A DNA stretch of 64,000 bases, from assembly GCA_023423535.1 (NCBI GenBank), contig JAFAFL010000032.1:62001-126000 (forward strand). Reading direction: 5' to 3'. Below the pieces are notes generated by a model. It did not search any database. It saw only the letters and a program-made list of their open reading frames with translations, and was not told where the DNA came from. Of the stretch, positions 23,289 to 32,100 are shown in pieces. Position numbers and translations under genes: made by a program. This stretch comes from Pseudomonadota bacterium (lineage in GTDB: Bacteria; Myxococcota; Myxococcia; Myxococcales; Myxococcaceae). Each line of letters begins with the position of its first letter. The stretch's first letter is position 1.

Positions 23289-24317
23289 CTACTGGCGCTT
23301 GAGCAGCGGCTGCGGCGCCGGGCCGGCGGAGGGCAGCGCGTCCTGCGCCGCGGCGATGGCCTCGCGCACGCTCTTCTTCCCCTTGTCGAGCCGCTCCAGC
23401 AGCTTGCCCGTCGGGTTCAGCACCAGCCCACCGCGCGCGAGCTCACGGCGCTCTTCCTCGGTGTACTTGCGGTAGGCGTGCTTCACCGCGTCCGACGGCA
23501 GCCGCAGGTCCGAGACGATGCGCAGCCAGGAGAGGACCTTCAGCGTGTAGAAGCTGAGGTCCACCTCCCACCAGAACCAGCCCTGGTTGGCGGTGTTCTG
23601 GTGGTAGTGGTGGTTGTTGTGCCAGCCCTCGCCGCAGGTGATGAGCGCGAGGAGCCAGTTGTTCCGGCTGGTGTCCGTCGTCTTGTAGCGGCGGCGGCCG
23701 AACACGTGCGACAGCGAGTTGATGGTGAAGGTCCCGTGCCACAGCAGCACGGTGCTCCAGAAGAAGCCGACCACGAGCATCTCCCAGCCGCCGAGCAGGT
23801 AGATGATCACGCCAAGCACGGTGGGCGGCACGAGGTGCCACTTGTCCAGCCACACCAACTCCGGGAAGCGCGCGAAGTCCTTGATCGACTCCATGCGGGT
23901 CGCGTTGTACTTCGTGCAGAGGATCCAGCCCACGTGGCTGAACCAGAAGCCCTTTTGCACCGGCGAGTGGATGTCGTTCACCTGATCCGACTCGCGGTGG
24001 TGATGACGGTGGTGCGCCGCCCACCAGAGCACGCCCTTCTGCGCGGACGACGTCGCCCCGAGCGCCAGCAGGAACTGGAACCAGCGGCTGGTCTTGAAGG
24101 TGCGGTGCGAGAAGTAGCGGTGGTAGGCGATCGTCAGGATCGTCATCCGCACGTAGTAGAGGCCGATGCACACCGCGATCGACTGCCACGACACGCCGGT
24201 CCAGATGGCGGCGAAGCACACCAGGTGAACGAGGAAGAAGGGGATGCTGGCCACCAGATCGATCTTCTCGTTCTGGGGCACGGCGGCGGCAGGCTGATTC
24301 AGGGTCGTGTCGCTCAA
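23289..24317 (-). CDS. Acyl-CoA/acyl-lipid fatty acid desaturase (delta-9 type)
   Basis: A 342-aa membrane protein. The three histidine boxes of front-type desaturases are all present: HRYFSH, HRHHHRESD (HxxHH type) and GEGWHNNHHYH. Hydrophobic pairs flank the boxes (FFLVHLVCFAAIWTGV, TVLGVIIYLLGGWEMLVVGFF). It puts a cis double bond into fatty acids using O2 and a di-iron centre, to tune membrane fluidity. The first residues are hydrophilic. It lies next to the stress cluster but shows no sigma-54 element. Confidence 0.92.
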   Translation of the reverse strand: MSDTTLNQPAAAVPQNEKIDLVASIPFFLVHLVCFAAIWTGVSWQSIAVCIGLYYVRMTILTIAYHRYFSHRTFKTSRWFQFLLALGATSSAQKGVLWWAAHHRHHHRESDQVNDIHSPVQKGFWFSHVGWILCTKYNATRMESIKDFARFPELVWLDKWHLVPPTVLGVIIYLLGGWEMLVVGFFWSTVLLWHGTFTINSLSHVFGRRRYKTTDTSRNNWLLALITCGEGWHNNHHYHQNTANQGWFWWEVDLSFYTLKVLSWLRIVSDLRLPSDAVKHAYRKYTEEERRELARGGLVLNPTGKLLERLDKGKKSVREAIAAAQDALPSAGPAPQPLLKRQ

Positions 24318-24393
24318 GGCTCTGGTCTCCGAATGCGCCGCAAAAAGTGCGCATCCTCAGGCCCGATCAACACCTCCCCTTGTCACGCGATTG

Positions 24394-25806
24394 TCAGCGC
24401 GGCGCAGATTGGAGGCGCCGCAGCCAGCCGTCGAACCATGACGCATCCCGCTGGCGCACTGCGGCGAGATCCGCGTCTGCCTGCGCGTAGGACGCATCGC
24501 GGAAACCGAGCTCCGCAGCACGCTCGAGCATGCCCTTCGCGCGCTCGGTGTCACCCGCCCGGGCCCACGCGCAGGCCGCGTTGTAGGCGAGCTCCGGCTT
24601 CGGCTCGTGGCGCACCGCGTCTTCGCCCAGCCGCGCCGCCGCCGTGAAGTCACCTCGCTGCAGGGGCACCGCCTCCGCGCGACGCCAGGCCTCCACCGGG
24701 TCCACGCCAGGAACCCTGCGCGCCGCGTCCACCCGTCCCATGCGGAGAAGCGCGCCGGCCCACTCGTGCTTCACCGTGAGGTCGTTCGTCTCGCGCGCGG
24801 CGAGCTCCCACAGGGGCACCGCCTTCGCGTCGTCACCCGCCAGCGACCAGGCCGCAGCGAGCGCGTGCGGCTCCACCTGCGCGCCGACTGCCGAGAAGTG
24901 GTCGAGCGCCTCGTCCCCGCGGCCCTCTTTCAACGCCACCCACCCGAGCAGGTGCCGCAGCCGTTGCCTCGACTCGGGAGGCACCGGCGTCTCTCCCGCC
25001 AGCGTGCGTTCGGCGATGCGACGCGCCTCCTCGAGCTTGCCGCCGTGAAAGAGCGTGGCCGCCTGCGCGAACGCGAGGTCCGCTGCATTCGGCGTGGCCA
25101 TGGCGTCCGCGCTCTCGTTGCGGCCCTTGAAGTAGGCCATGAGGTGCTGCACCGCGCCCCAGCCCCACATCCCGAAGAAGACGACGAGGAGCAGGTTCCC
25201 ACTGCTCGCGCCCCACGCCAGCATCGCCACGCAGAGCACGAGCGCGAGGCCCTGCGAGAAGAGGACGCCGTGCCGCCCGAAGATGCGGGTGAGCACCGCG
25301 TGCGAGATGCGCCCGCCGTCCAGAGGCAGCACCGGGATGAGGTTCAGCACCGCCCACGCGAGGTTCGCCAGGCCGAAGAAGCGCAGGACCTGCACGTGCA
25401 CCGGATCCGCCGCGCTGAGGCTGAGGAGCTCCGCGTCGAGCATGCCGAGCGTGACGATCGCCGCGATGCCGAGGCCGAGACCGAAGAGCGGGCCCGCCAG
25501 CGTGAGCACGACGTCCTTCAGCCAGGGGATGGGGCCGGGCGCGTTGGGGGTGGTGTGACCGCCGAACCACTCGATGACGATGGCCGGCTGGTAGCCGAAC
25601 GCCTTCGCCGCCACCGCGTGACCGAGCTCGTGGACGAGGATGGAGACGAACACCACCATCATGCCCGCCAGCAGCAGGACGACCATCTGCGTGGCCTCGA
25701 GCCCGGGACGGTTCTGCAGCATGAAGCTCCACGCCAGCCACGCCGCGATGAGCAGGTGGGTGGGCCGGACCTCCACGGGGATCGCACCAAGACGGAACCG
25801 CAACAT
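24394..25806 (-). CDS. Site-2-type M50 metalloprotease with C-terminal TPR region
   Basis: A 470-aa protein from ATG 25806. The N-terminal half has multiple membrane segments, HELGH (residues 59-63) with the zinc-binding His pair, and LDGGR after NLIPVLP, which supplies the Asp ligand of M50 rhomboid-type/site-2 proteases. The C-terminal half (from about 240) is soluble with repeated helical pairs ending in Ala-Leu (AATLFHGGKLEEARRIAERTL and similar), i.e. TPR-like. Such proteases cut membrane-embedded regulators. The TPR part may bind partners. Confidence 0.87.
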   Translation of the reverse strand: MLRFRLGAIPVEVRPTHLLIAAWLAWSFMLQNRPGLEATQMVVLLLAGMMVVFVSILVHELGHAVAAKAFGYQPAIVIEWFGGHTTPNAPGPIPWLKDVVLTLAGPLFGLGLGIAAIVTLGMLDAELLSLSAADPVHVQVLRFFGLANLAWAVLNLIPVLPLDGGRISHAVLTRIFGRHGVLFSQGLALVLCVAMLAWGASSGNLLLVVFFGMWGWGAVQHLMAYFKGRNESADAMATPNAADLAFAQAATLFHGGKLEEARRIAERTLAGETPVPPESRQRLRHLLGWVALKEGRGDEALDHFSAVGAQVEPHALAAAWSLAGDDAKAVPLWELAARETNDLTVKHEWAGALLRMGRVDAARRVPGVDPVEAWRRAEAVPLQRGDFTAAARLGEDAVRHEPKPELAYNAACAWARAGDTERAKGMLERAAELGFRDASYAQADADLAAVRQRDASWFDGWLRRLQSAPR

Positions 25807-25927
25807 GCGCCGAACTTAACGGCCGCAGGCCCGTCCGCCATCCCGGCAGCCGGCGAAATTCCGCACCCCGTTCGACAGGCTGCTCGGCAATGCACTCGGT
25901 GGCGACATGGGTTATCCACGCGCCCCC

Positions 25928-26947
25928 ATGTCGTCCCGCACCATCGGCCCGTACAGCCTCTCCAATCCCTGGATCCTCGCGCCCATGGCCGGCGTGAGCG
26001 AGATGCCCTTCCGCGTGCTCGCGTTCCAGCTCGGCGCCGCGCTCTGTCCCACCGAGCTCGTCAGCTCGCAGGGCCTGATGCGCGCCACGCCGAGGACGCT
26101 GAAGTACCTGCGGCACGACGCGGAGGTGGAGCGCCCCTACTCGCTGCAGATCTTCGGCGGCGAGCCCGAGGTGATGGCGAAGAGCGCGGTGATCGGCAAG
26201 GAGTACGGCGCGCAGATCATCGACATCAACATGGGCTGCCCGGTGAAGAAGGTGACGAAGACCCAGGCGGGCTCGGCGCTGCTCTGCGACGTGCCGCGCG
26301 CGGCGGAGATCGTCTCGAGGATCAAGGACGCCACCGGTCTTCCGGTCACCGCGAAGATCCGCAGCGGCTGGGACGCGCACTCGAGGAACTACCTCGACGT
26401 CGCGAACGCGCTGCAGGAGGCAGGCTGCGCGGCGCTGGCCATCCACCCGCGCACGCGCGCGCAGGGCTACAGCGGCAAGGCGGACTGGAACGTCATCGCC
26501 GACCTCAAGCGCAACATCACGAAGATGCCGATCATCGGGAACGGCGACGTGAAGACGGTGGCGGACGCGCAGCGGATGCTCGACACGACGGGCTGTGACT
26601 TCGTGATGATCGGCCGCGGCGCGCTGGGCAATCCCTGGATCTTCCGCGAGCTGCACGGCGGGAAGGGCCCCACCGCCGAAGAGCGGCACGCGCTGGTGAT
26701 GGGCCACTTCACCTCGCACCTCGCGTTCGTGGGCGACGAGCTGGGCGCGGTGCGGAACTTCCGCCGGCACCTCGCGTGGTACGCGCACGGTCTTCGAGGC
26801 GCCTCCGCGTTCCGCAGCGCGGTGAACCAGCTGGACTCTGCCGCGGACGTGCAGCGCGCGGTGGACACGTTCTTCCGCGCCGCGGAGACGGACGAGGCCG
26901 CCTCCAACGAGGAGCAGGATCTCGACTACCGCACCGCGCTCGGGTGA
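25928..26947 (+). CDS. dusB: tRNA-dihydrouridine synthase (DusB-like)
   Basis: A 339-aa flavoenzyme from ATG 25928. It reduces uridines in the tRNA D-loop with NADPH. Visible family marks: LAPMAGVSEMPFR at the start, YSLQIFGGEPEVM, IDINMGCPVKKVTKTQAGSAL with the catalytic Cys in GCP, AIHPRTRAQGYSGKADW, IIGNGDVKTVADA and FVMIGRGALGNPWIF. This is a full TIM-barrel Dus domain. The C-terminal helical domain ends in an acidic tail. It is divergent from the M50 protease gene. Confidence 0.92.
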   Translation: MSSRTIGPYSLSNPWILAPMAGVSEMPFRVLAFQLGAALCPTELVSSQGLMRATPRTLKYLRHDAEVERPYSLQIFGGEPEVMAKSAVIGKEYGAQIIDINMGCPVKKVTKTQAGSALLCDVPRAAEIVSRIKDATGLPVTAKIRSGWDAHSRNYLDVANALQEAGCAALAIHPRTRAQGYSGKADWNVIADLKRNITKMPIIGNGDVKTVADAQRMLDTTGCDFVMIGRGALGNPWIFRELHGGKGPTAEERHALVMGHFTSHLAFVGDELGAVRNFRRHLAWYAHGLRGASAFRSAVNQLDSAADVQRAVDTFFRAAETDEAASNEEQDLDYRTALG

Positions 26948-26968
26948 GCGCGGCCTTGCGCCCAGGCG

Positions 26969-27979
26969 TCAGGGCAGGGTGAGGATCTCCGCGCCCGTCT
27001 CGGTCACCACGATGGTGTGCTCGAACTGGGCGGAGCGCTTGCCGTCGGCGGTGACCACGGTCCAGCCGTCGTTCCAGTGCGTCACCTGCCAGGAGCCTTC
27101 GCTGATCATCGGCTCCACGGTGAAGACCATGCCGGGGCGGATGATCTCCTTCGCGTCCGACTCGTTGTAGTGCGGCACCTGGATCGGCGTGTGGAAGATC
27201 TCCGCGATGCCGTGGCCCGCGTACGCGCGCACCACCGAGTACCCGTGCTTCTTCGCGTAGGGCTCGATGGCCTGGCCGATGGCGCGGATGGGAACGCCCG
27301 GCTTCACCGCGGCGATGCCGAGGTCGAGGCACTCCTTCGTCACCTGCACGAGCTTGCGGCCCGCCTCGTCCACCTCACCGACGAGGAAGGTGGCGCTGCA
27401 GTCGCCGTGCATCCCGTCGAGGTAGATCGTCACGTCGAGGTTGACGATGTCGCCGTCCTCGAGCGGCCGCGAGTCCGGGATGCCGTGACACACGACCTCG
27501 TTCACCGAGGTGCAGAGCGACTTGCGGAAGCCGTGGTAGTTCAGCGTGCTCGGGTAGCCGCCCGCGTCGATGTAGAGCTGGTGCGCCAGCGCGTCGATCG
27601 AGTCGGTGGTCACGCCCGGCTTCACCTCTTCACCGAGTCTCTTCAGGATCCGCGCGGCCGCGGTGCACGCGCGCCGCATGCGCTCGAGGCGCTCGCCTTC
27701 GAGGATGGGGGAGACCGTTCGCCTGCCCGGCTTGCCCGTCTCCGCGTAGTCCGGCCGCGGGATGTGCGGCGGCACCGTGCGCATGGGACCCACCACGCCC
27801 GGCTTCACGCGCCGCTGCGGCGCGGTGGAGACGTTCGCGCTGCCACCGGTGGCTGCTCGGCGGCGCAGCTCCACCTGGTCCGCGCTCTTGTGGCACTTCT
27901 TGTACTTGGTGCCCGAGCCACACCAGCAGGGCTCGTTCGGTCCGGGCACGACTTCGGGAAGAGACGTCACGACTGTCAT
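26969..27979 (-). CDS. map: Methionine aminopeptidase with N-terminal SEC-C zinc motif
   Basis: A 336-aa protein. Residues 14-30 form a SEC-C type zinc motif (PCWCGSGTKYKKCHK). The catalytic M24 domain follows from about 85: CTSVNEVVCHGIPD, VNLDVTIYLDGMHGD (metal Asp residues), AYAGHGIAEIFH (His), FTVEPMISEG (Glu) and FEHTIVVTETG (Glu). It removes the N-terminal Met of new proteins in the cytoplasm. It is convergent with dusB, with a 21-nt gap. Confidence 0.93.
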   Translation of the reverse strand: MTVVTSLPEVVPGPNEPCWCGSGTKYKKCHKSADQVELRRRAATGGSANVSTAPQRRVKPGVVGPMRTVPPHIPRPDYAETGKPGRRTVSPILEGERLERMRRACTAAARILKRLGEEVKPGVTTDSIDALAHQLYIDAGGYPSTLNYHGFRKSLCTSVNEVVCHGIPDSRPLEDGDIVNLDVTIYLDGMHGDCSATFLVGEVDEAGRKLVQVTKECLDLGIAAVKPGVPIRAIGQAIEPYAKKHGYSVVRAYAGHGIAEIFHTPIQVPHYNESDAKEIIRPGMVFTVEPMISEGSWQVTHWNDGWTVVTADGKRSAQFEHTIVVTETGAEILTLP

Positions 27980-27989
27980 CCTAACTGCG

Positions 27990-28616
27990 CTACGCGCGAC
28001 CCACCGGTGGGTATTCCGTGCCCCTGCTCCGCTGCCCGCCGTCCGCGCTCGCGCGCTTCGTCTGCACCAGCCGCAACACGATGAGCGCGATCGATCCCGC
28101 CGCAGTCAGCCCGCCGGCGAGGTTCATCCCCATCTGCGCCTGCGCGTGCTGCGGCAGCGGCACCGCGTTGCCCGAGTAGAACTCCTCGAAGGTGCCGATG
28201 AGGAAGTACTGGCTCCACTGCAGCCAGAAGATCGCGCCCACCGTCGCCGCGGCCAGCGAGGTCAGCGCGAACGCGAGCGGCCTTCTGCCGAGATGAAGCA
28301 GCGCACCGGTCGCCGCGCCGCCGAACGCGCCGAACGCCGCGCACAGCACCGCGAAGATGAGGAACGCGGGGAGCAGCGACACCTCACGCGCATCCTTGAG
28401 GTACGCGAGCATCCAGTCCGGCTGCGTGAAGAACATGTAGCCGACGCAGCACGCGTAGAACGCGCCCCACGCAGCGCCCCATGCAGTGGTGCGCATCAGC
28501 TCGCGATCCGGCTGCAGCGAGATGAGCCGCGCGGACACCAACGCGACCACGCTGCCTGCGAGCAACGCGGTGGGAGGATCGAGAACGACGGTGCTCAACG
28601 TGATCGGCAGCGGCAT
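27990..28616 (-). CDS. Membrane protein of unknown function
   Basis: A 208-aa protein from ATG 28616 (AAGGAG before it). Five hydrophobic stretches are visible, including TALLAGSVVALVSARLI, AAWGAAWGAFYACCVGYMFF, LLPAFLIFAVLCAAFGAFGG, LAFALTSLAAATVGAIFWLQW and GMNLAGGLTAAGSIALIVLRL. No signature residues were recognised. It ends 10 nt before the methionine aminopeptidase start, so they may be cotranscribed. Confidence 0.7.
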   Translation of the reverse strand: MPLPITLSTVVLDPPTALLAGSVVALVSARLISLQPDRELMRTTAWGAAWGAFYACCVGYMFFTQPDWMLAYLKDAREVSLLPAFLIFAVLCAAFGAFGGAATGALLHLGRRPLAFALTSLAAATVGAIFWLQWSQYFLIGTFEEFYSGNAVPLPQHAQAQMGMNLAGGLTAAGSIALIVLRLVQTKRASADGGQRSRGTEYPPVGRA

Positions 28617-28766
28617 GTGATGGGGCTCCTTCGGATCGAAGTGACGATCGCGATCGGTGATCATCGATCGATGTCAACGGCGCCTTCGTTGACACTGCAT
28701 GATCCGTCCCCTACCATCCTCGCACTCACTCGTTGACGAGTGATGACCTAACGGAGGGATTGAAGA

Positions 28767-28994
28767 ATGGCCGCGAAGAAGTCGACGGCGAAGAAGGGTG
28801 CCGCGAAGAAGTCCACCGCGAAGCGCACGACCGCCACCAAGAAGACCGCCCCGAAGAAGACGGCGGCGAAGAAGTCCACCGCGAAGAAGACCACGGCGAA
28901 GAAGGGCACGGCGAAGAAGGCCGGCGCGAAGAAGACGGCCCGCAAGGCCTCCTCCGGCGGCGGAACCTCCGGCGGCGCCACCGGCACCCCGTAG
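28767..28994 (+). CDS. Histone-H1-like Lys/Ala-rich small protein
   Basis: A 75-aa protein from ATG 28767 with CGGAGGG upstream. It is almost entirely repeats of AAKKSTAKK-type units (Lys, Ala, Thr), with a Gly/Ser/Thr tail (SSGGGTSGGATGTP). It resembles histone H1-like proteins (Hc1/AlgP type) that coat DNA. It is followed by a strong terminator, so it is a short single-gene unit. The same composition recurs in the tail of the CBS protein (22587-23153). Confidence 0.75.
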   Translation: MAAKKSTAKKGAAKKSTAKRTTATKKTAPKKTAAKKSTAKKTTAKKGTAKKAGAKKTARKASSGGGTSGGATGTP

Positions 28995-29029
28995 CTTTCA
29001 CGCTGAACGCCGCGCTCGACGCGGTCAGA

Positions 29030-29065
29030 CGGCTCGGCGGGAAACCGCCGGGCCGTTTCGTTTTT
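29030..29065 (+). terminator. Rho-independent terminator after the histone-like gene
   Basis: CGGCTCGGCGG, loop GAAA, then CCGCCGGGCCG pair as a GC-rich stem with a GNRA loop, followed by TTTCGTTTTT. This is a clear intrinsic terminator on plus. Confidence 0.88.
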
Positions 29066-29083
29066 CACGGCACCGGGTGACGC

Positions 29084-30532
29084 ATGAGCCTCCACGCCAG
29101 AGAGCTGCAGCAGATCGTCGGCGAGCTCCGCGAAGGGCTGGTCAACGCGTTCGTGCAGAAGGCCTTCGCGCCATTGCCGCTGCTCGCGGTGCTCGAGCTT
29201 CGCGTGCCGGGCTCATCCATCACGCTCGTGCTCAGCGCCGAGCCTCAGGTCGCGCGACTCTCGGTTGCAGACGAACGTCCGCCCTCGCCGCCGAAGCCGC
29301 TCCCGTTCCAGACCGCGCTGCGCAAGGAGCTCATCGGCGCTCGGCTCGCCGACGTCACGCAGCCCGCGCCGCACACCGCGCTCCTCACCTTCGAACGCCG
29401 AGGCGACAAGCGCCGCGTTGCGCTCACGCTGCAGGGCCCTTCCGCCAACGTGCTCCTGCTGCACGAGAACGGGAACCTTCTCTCCGCCTCCGCACGCAAC
29501 GCGCACACGCCGCGGCCGGGACAACCGTGGGCGCCGGAGCCGGCAGACGTCGAAGAGGCGATCCGCGCAGCTCCGCCCTCTCGGCTGAGCGCCGGTGCAG
29601 AGCCCAACGCGAGTGCGCGCTTTCCCTTCGCGGCCGCGGCGCAGGCGCTGCTGGCGGGGAAGAGTGAAGGCCAGCGCGCGGAGGTCGTGCGCAAGCGGCT
29701 CGCGGCGCCGCTGAAGGCGAAGCTCAAGCGGCTCGAGCGCACGATGGAGAAGGTCCGCGCCGAAGCCGACCGCGCAAAGGAGGCGGAAGGGCACCGCGCG
29801 CAGGGCGAGCTGCTCGCGCAGAACCTTCACCTCGTCACGCGCGGCGCGCAGTCCGTGAAGCTCACGCGCTGGACGGAGAAGGGCGCGGAAGAGGTCTCGC
29901 TGAAGCTCGATCCGAAGCGCGCGCCGAAGGAGCAGGTGGAGTGGCACTTCCACCAGTACCGACGGCTCACCCGCGGTGAGGAGCACGCGCGCAGAAGGCT
30001 GGAGGAGCTCGAGGCCGAATGCGCGCAGACGCAAGCCGAGCTCGACGCGCTGAACGAGCAGTCGGACGACGCGCTCGCCGAACAGGCGCCGGCGCTGGTG
30101 CAACAGGCGGCGAGCGAGAAGAAGAAGGGCCCCGAGCGCGGCAAGCCCTACAAGGTCTTCGTCGCCGGCAGCGGCCACCGCATCCTCGTGGGGCGGGGGA
30201 GCGAGGCCAACGACGAGCTGACCTTCCACGTCGCGCTGCCGCACCACCTCTGGTTTCACGCGCTCGGCGTGCCGGGCTCGCACGTGGTGCTCGAGCGGAA
30301 GAAGGGCGAGCCCATCCCGCCGGAGACGCTGCTCGACGCGGCGCACCTCGCGCACCACCATGGGCAGCGGAAGGACGAGCCCCGCGGTGAGGTCGCCTGG
30401 ACGGAGGCCCGGTTCGTGCGGAAGACGAAGGGCGCTGCGCCGGGCGCGGTGACCTACACCCGCGAGAAGGTCCTGCTCCTCCGCGTGGAGCCCGACCGGC
30501 TTCAGCGGCTGCTCCGCTCCACGCCTATATAA
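29084..30532 (+). CDS. NFACT-family protein (RqcH/fibronectin-binding-like)
   Basis: A 482-aa protein. The N-terminal part (about 1-170) resembles the NFACT-N domain, the middle is a coiled coil rich in Arg/Glu (KLKRLERTMEKVRAEADRAKE and RRLEELEAECAQTQAELD), and the C-terminal part carries the NFACT-R domain (YKVFVAGSGHRILVGRGSEANDEL, then LWFHALGVPGSHVVL). RqcH binds stalled 50S subunits and adds Ala tails. The protein is shorter than typical RqcH (about 570 aa), and I could not place the Asp-Arg pair needed for tailing. Function may therefore differ. Confidence 0.72.
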   Translation: MSLHARELQQIVGELREGLVNAFVQKAFAPLPLLAVLELRVPGSSITLVLSAEPQVARLSVADERPPSPPKPLPFQTALRKELIGARLADVTQPAPHTALLTFERRGDKRRVALTLQGPSANVLLLHENGNLLSASARNAHTPRPGQPWAPEPADVEEAIRAAPPSRLSAGAEPNASARFPFAAAAQALLAGKSEGQRAEVVRKRLAAPLKAKLKRLERTMEKVRAEADRAKEAEGHRAQGELLAQNLHLVTRGAQSVKLTRWTEKGAEEVSLKLDPKRAPKEQVEWHFHQYRRLTRGEEHARRRLEELEAECAQTQAELDALNEQSDDALAEQAPALVQQAASEKKKGPERGKPYKVFVAGSGHRILVGRGSEANDELTFHVALPHHLWFHALGVPGSHVVLERKKGEPIPPETLLDAAHLAHHHGQRKDEPRGEVAWTEARFVRKTKGAAPGAVTYTREKVLLLRVEPDRLQRLLRSTPI

Positions 30533-30877
30533 AGGTAGCGGCCGATCCCCCAGCAGGCGGGAGGCCGCGACGGTGCCAACCCCCCGGGACCCTTCGTTGA
30601 TCGGTTCCGGTTCAGCGTGCTACATCGCCCCCCCTTACCTTGGCGGGTTCCCGACTTTGGGGTGCCCGAGAAGTGACGGTTTCGTGTCGGTGCAGCGCGT
30701 TCCCCTGTCTCGTTCGCTAACGCCCGCTTGCGGCAGTGCCCGACCGCGTCCGGTCGCCCGCCGCTCCCCGTCGCGAAATTTCGCAATAAATCCGAATGTT
30801 TGGCGCGGCACTGGTTCATCCGTCGGGGATGGAACGCTGCTTGCTCAAACGACCCGGACCGCTGTGGAGGTGCTGAC
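30533..30877 (+). promoter_or_regulatory. 345-nt region upstream of the metalloprotease operon
   Basis: It holds no gene I can support. It contains a perfect 12-bp palindrome GCGAAATTTCGC (30773-30784), followed by AATAAAT (30785-30791), in the most A/T-rich part. The long leader and palindrome suggest a regulated promoter for the outer-membrane protein and protease genes. No recognised riboswitch is visible. Confidence 0.4.
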
Positions 30878-32038
30878 TTGAGGAAGCTTCTGGCAGCCAT
30901 TCTCGCCCTGACGCTCGCGCCCGCGGCGGCCTTTGCCGACGACGCGCTGATCGACACTGCCGCGGAAGCTGCGCCCGCGTCCGCCACCGCGCAGGCCGCT
31001 CCGGCCACGCCCAATCCGAACCAGGGCGCGCTGGCGCCTCGGGCGAACGCGGCGAGCATCGCCACCGACGGTGCAAAGGAGGCCGGCGCTGCCGCCGCCA
31101 CCGCGACGACCGCCGAGGCCCGGAAGGAGAAGCCGTTCCGCGTGGGCCTCTCGCTCGGCAACAGCATGGGCTCGGGCACCGTCACCGGCGATCCGTACTT
31201 CGCCTACGTCGGCTCCTCGCTCTCGGTCGCGCCGTCGTATTCGTTCGAGCTCGGCGGCGTGAAGCTCAACGCGAGCGGCAACCTCTCCGGCTCGTACGAG
31301 TTCACCAACCCGAACAACAGCCTCGGCCGTCACTGGAACTACAGCGACATCGGCCTCGGGCTCTCCGCCGGCAACCTCTACAAGGACAAGCTCACCGGCA
31401 TCACCGTGAGCCCGAGCCTCGGCGCGACGATCCCCATCGGGCTCGACAGCCTCTTCCGCGGGACGATCACCAGCCTCTCCGGCGGCGTCGGCCTCGGGCG
31501 GCAATTCGGCAAGTTCAACCTCGGCGGCCGCATCGGCGCGTCGAAGACGTTCTACGGCGAGATCACCCAGACGCTCTCCGACCGGCAGCGCTCGCGCCGC
31601 GACGACATGGAGAACCTCATCTTCCTCTGCCGCACCGCGGAGTCGGAGTGCGGGCTGCGCGGCGTGCCCTCTCTGTGGGCGCTCTCGGGCGGCCTCAACG
31701 CCTCCTACCAGGTGCTGCCGAAGCTCGGCCTCTCCATGGGCATCAACATGTCCAAGCGCTGGGCCTACGCGGTGTCCGACGGGCTCGACGAGTACTCGTC
31801 GCGCGCGGTGGATTCGAACGGCAACCGCATTGTCCGCGAGCAGGGCCAGATGGACACGATGATGGGGAGCTTCGGCGTGAGCTACCGCATCACCGACACC
31901 GTGGCCGCCTCGTTCGGCTACGCGGTGGCGCAGGCCCCGAAGAGCGCGGACAACAAGTCGTTCCGCATCCCCTGGTACTCGCCCTACTACACCGGTGGCT
32001 ACACGAGCTATTCGCTCGGGCTCTCCACCTCCTTCTGA
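30878..32038 (+). CDS. Outer-membrane beta-barrel protein
   Basis: A 386-aa protein from TTG 30878 (GGAGG 8 nt upstream). A signal peptide (LRKLLAAILALTLAPAAAFA) is followed by an Ala/Pro-rich linker and, from about residue 85, alternating beta-strands rich in Gly, Ser and aromatic residues (YVGSSLSVAPSYSFELGG, GSYEFTNPN, YSDIGLGLSAGN). It ends in YSLGLSTSF; a terminal Phe is the usual barrel signature for BAM-dependent insertion. It has not been matched to a named family. It starts a probable operon with two giant lipoprotein proteases. Confidence 0.78.
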   Translation: MRKLLAAILALTLAPAAAFADDALIDTAAEAAPASATAQAAPATPNPNQGALAPRANAASIATDGAKEAGAAAATATTAEARKEKPFRVGLSLGNSMGSGTVTGDPYFAYVGSSLSVAPSYSFELGGVKLNASGNLSGSYEFTNPNNSLGRHWNYSDIGLGLSAGNLYKDKLTGITVSPSLGATIPIGLDSLFRGTITSLSGGVGLGRQFGKFNLGGRIGASKTFYGEITQTLSDRQRSRRDDMENLIFLCRTAESECGLRGVPSLWALSGGLNASYQVLPKLGLSMGINMSKRWAYAVSDGLDEYSSRAVDSNGNRIVREQGQMDTMMGSFGVSYRITDTVAASFGYAVAQAPKSADNKSFRIPWYSPYYTGGYTSYSLGLSTSF

Positions 32039-32100
32039 TCCCGCCCACCACCTTGACGACCCTTTTCACGATGCTTCGCAGCACCCAGTACGGAGGCAAT

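Noticed and set aside
28767..28994. Artefactual low-complexity open frame
   Set aside because: Rejected as an artefact because it has a good ribosome-binding site, a true terminator and a strong match in composition to known H1-like proteins; it is kept as a gene.
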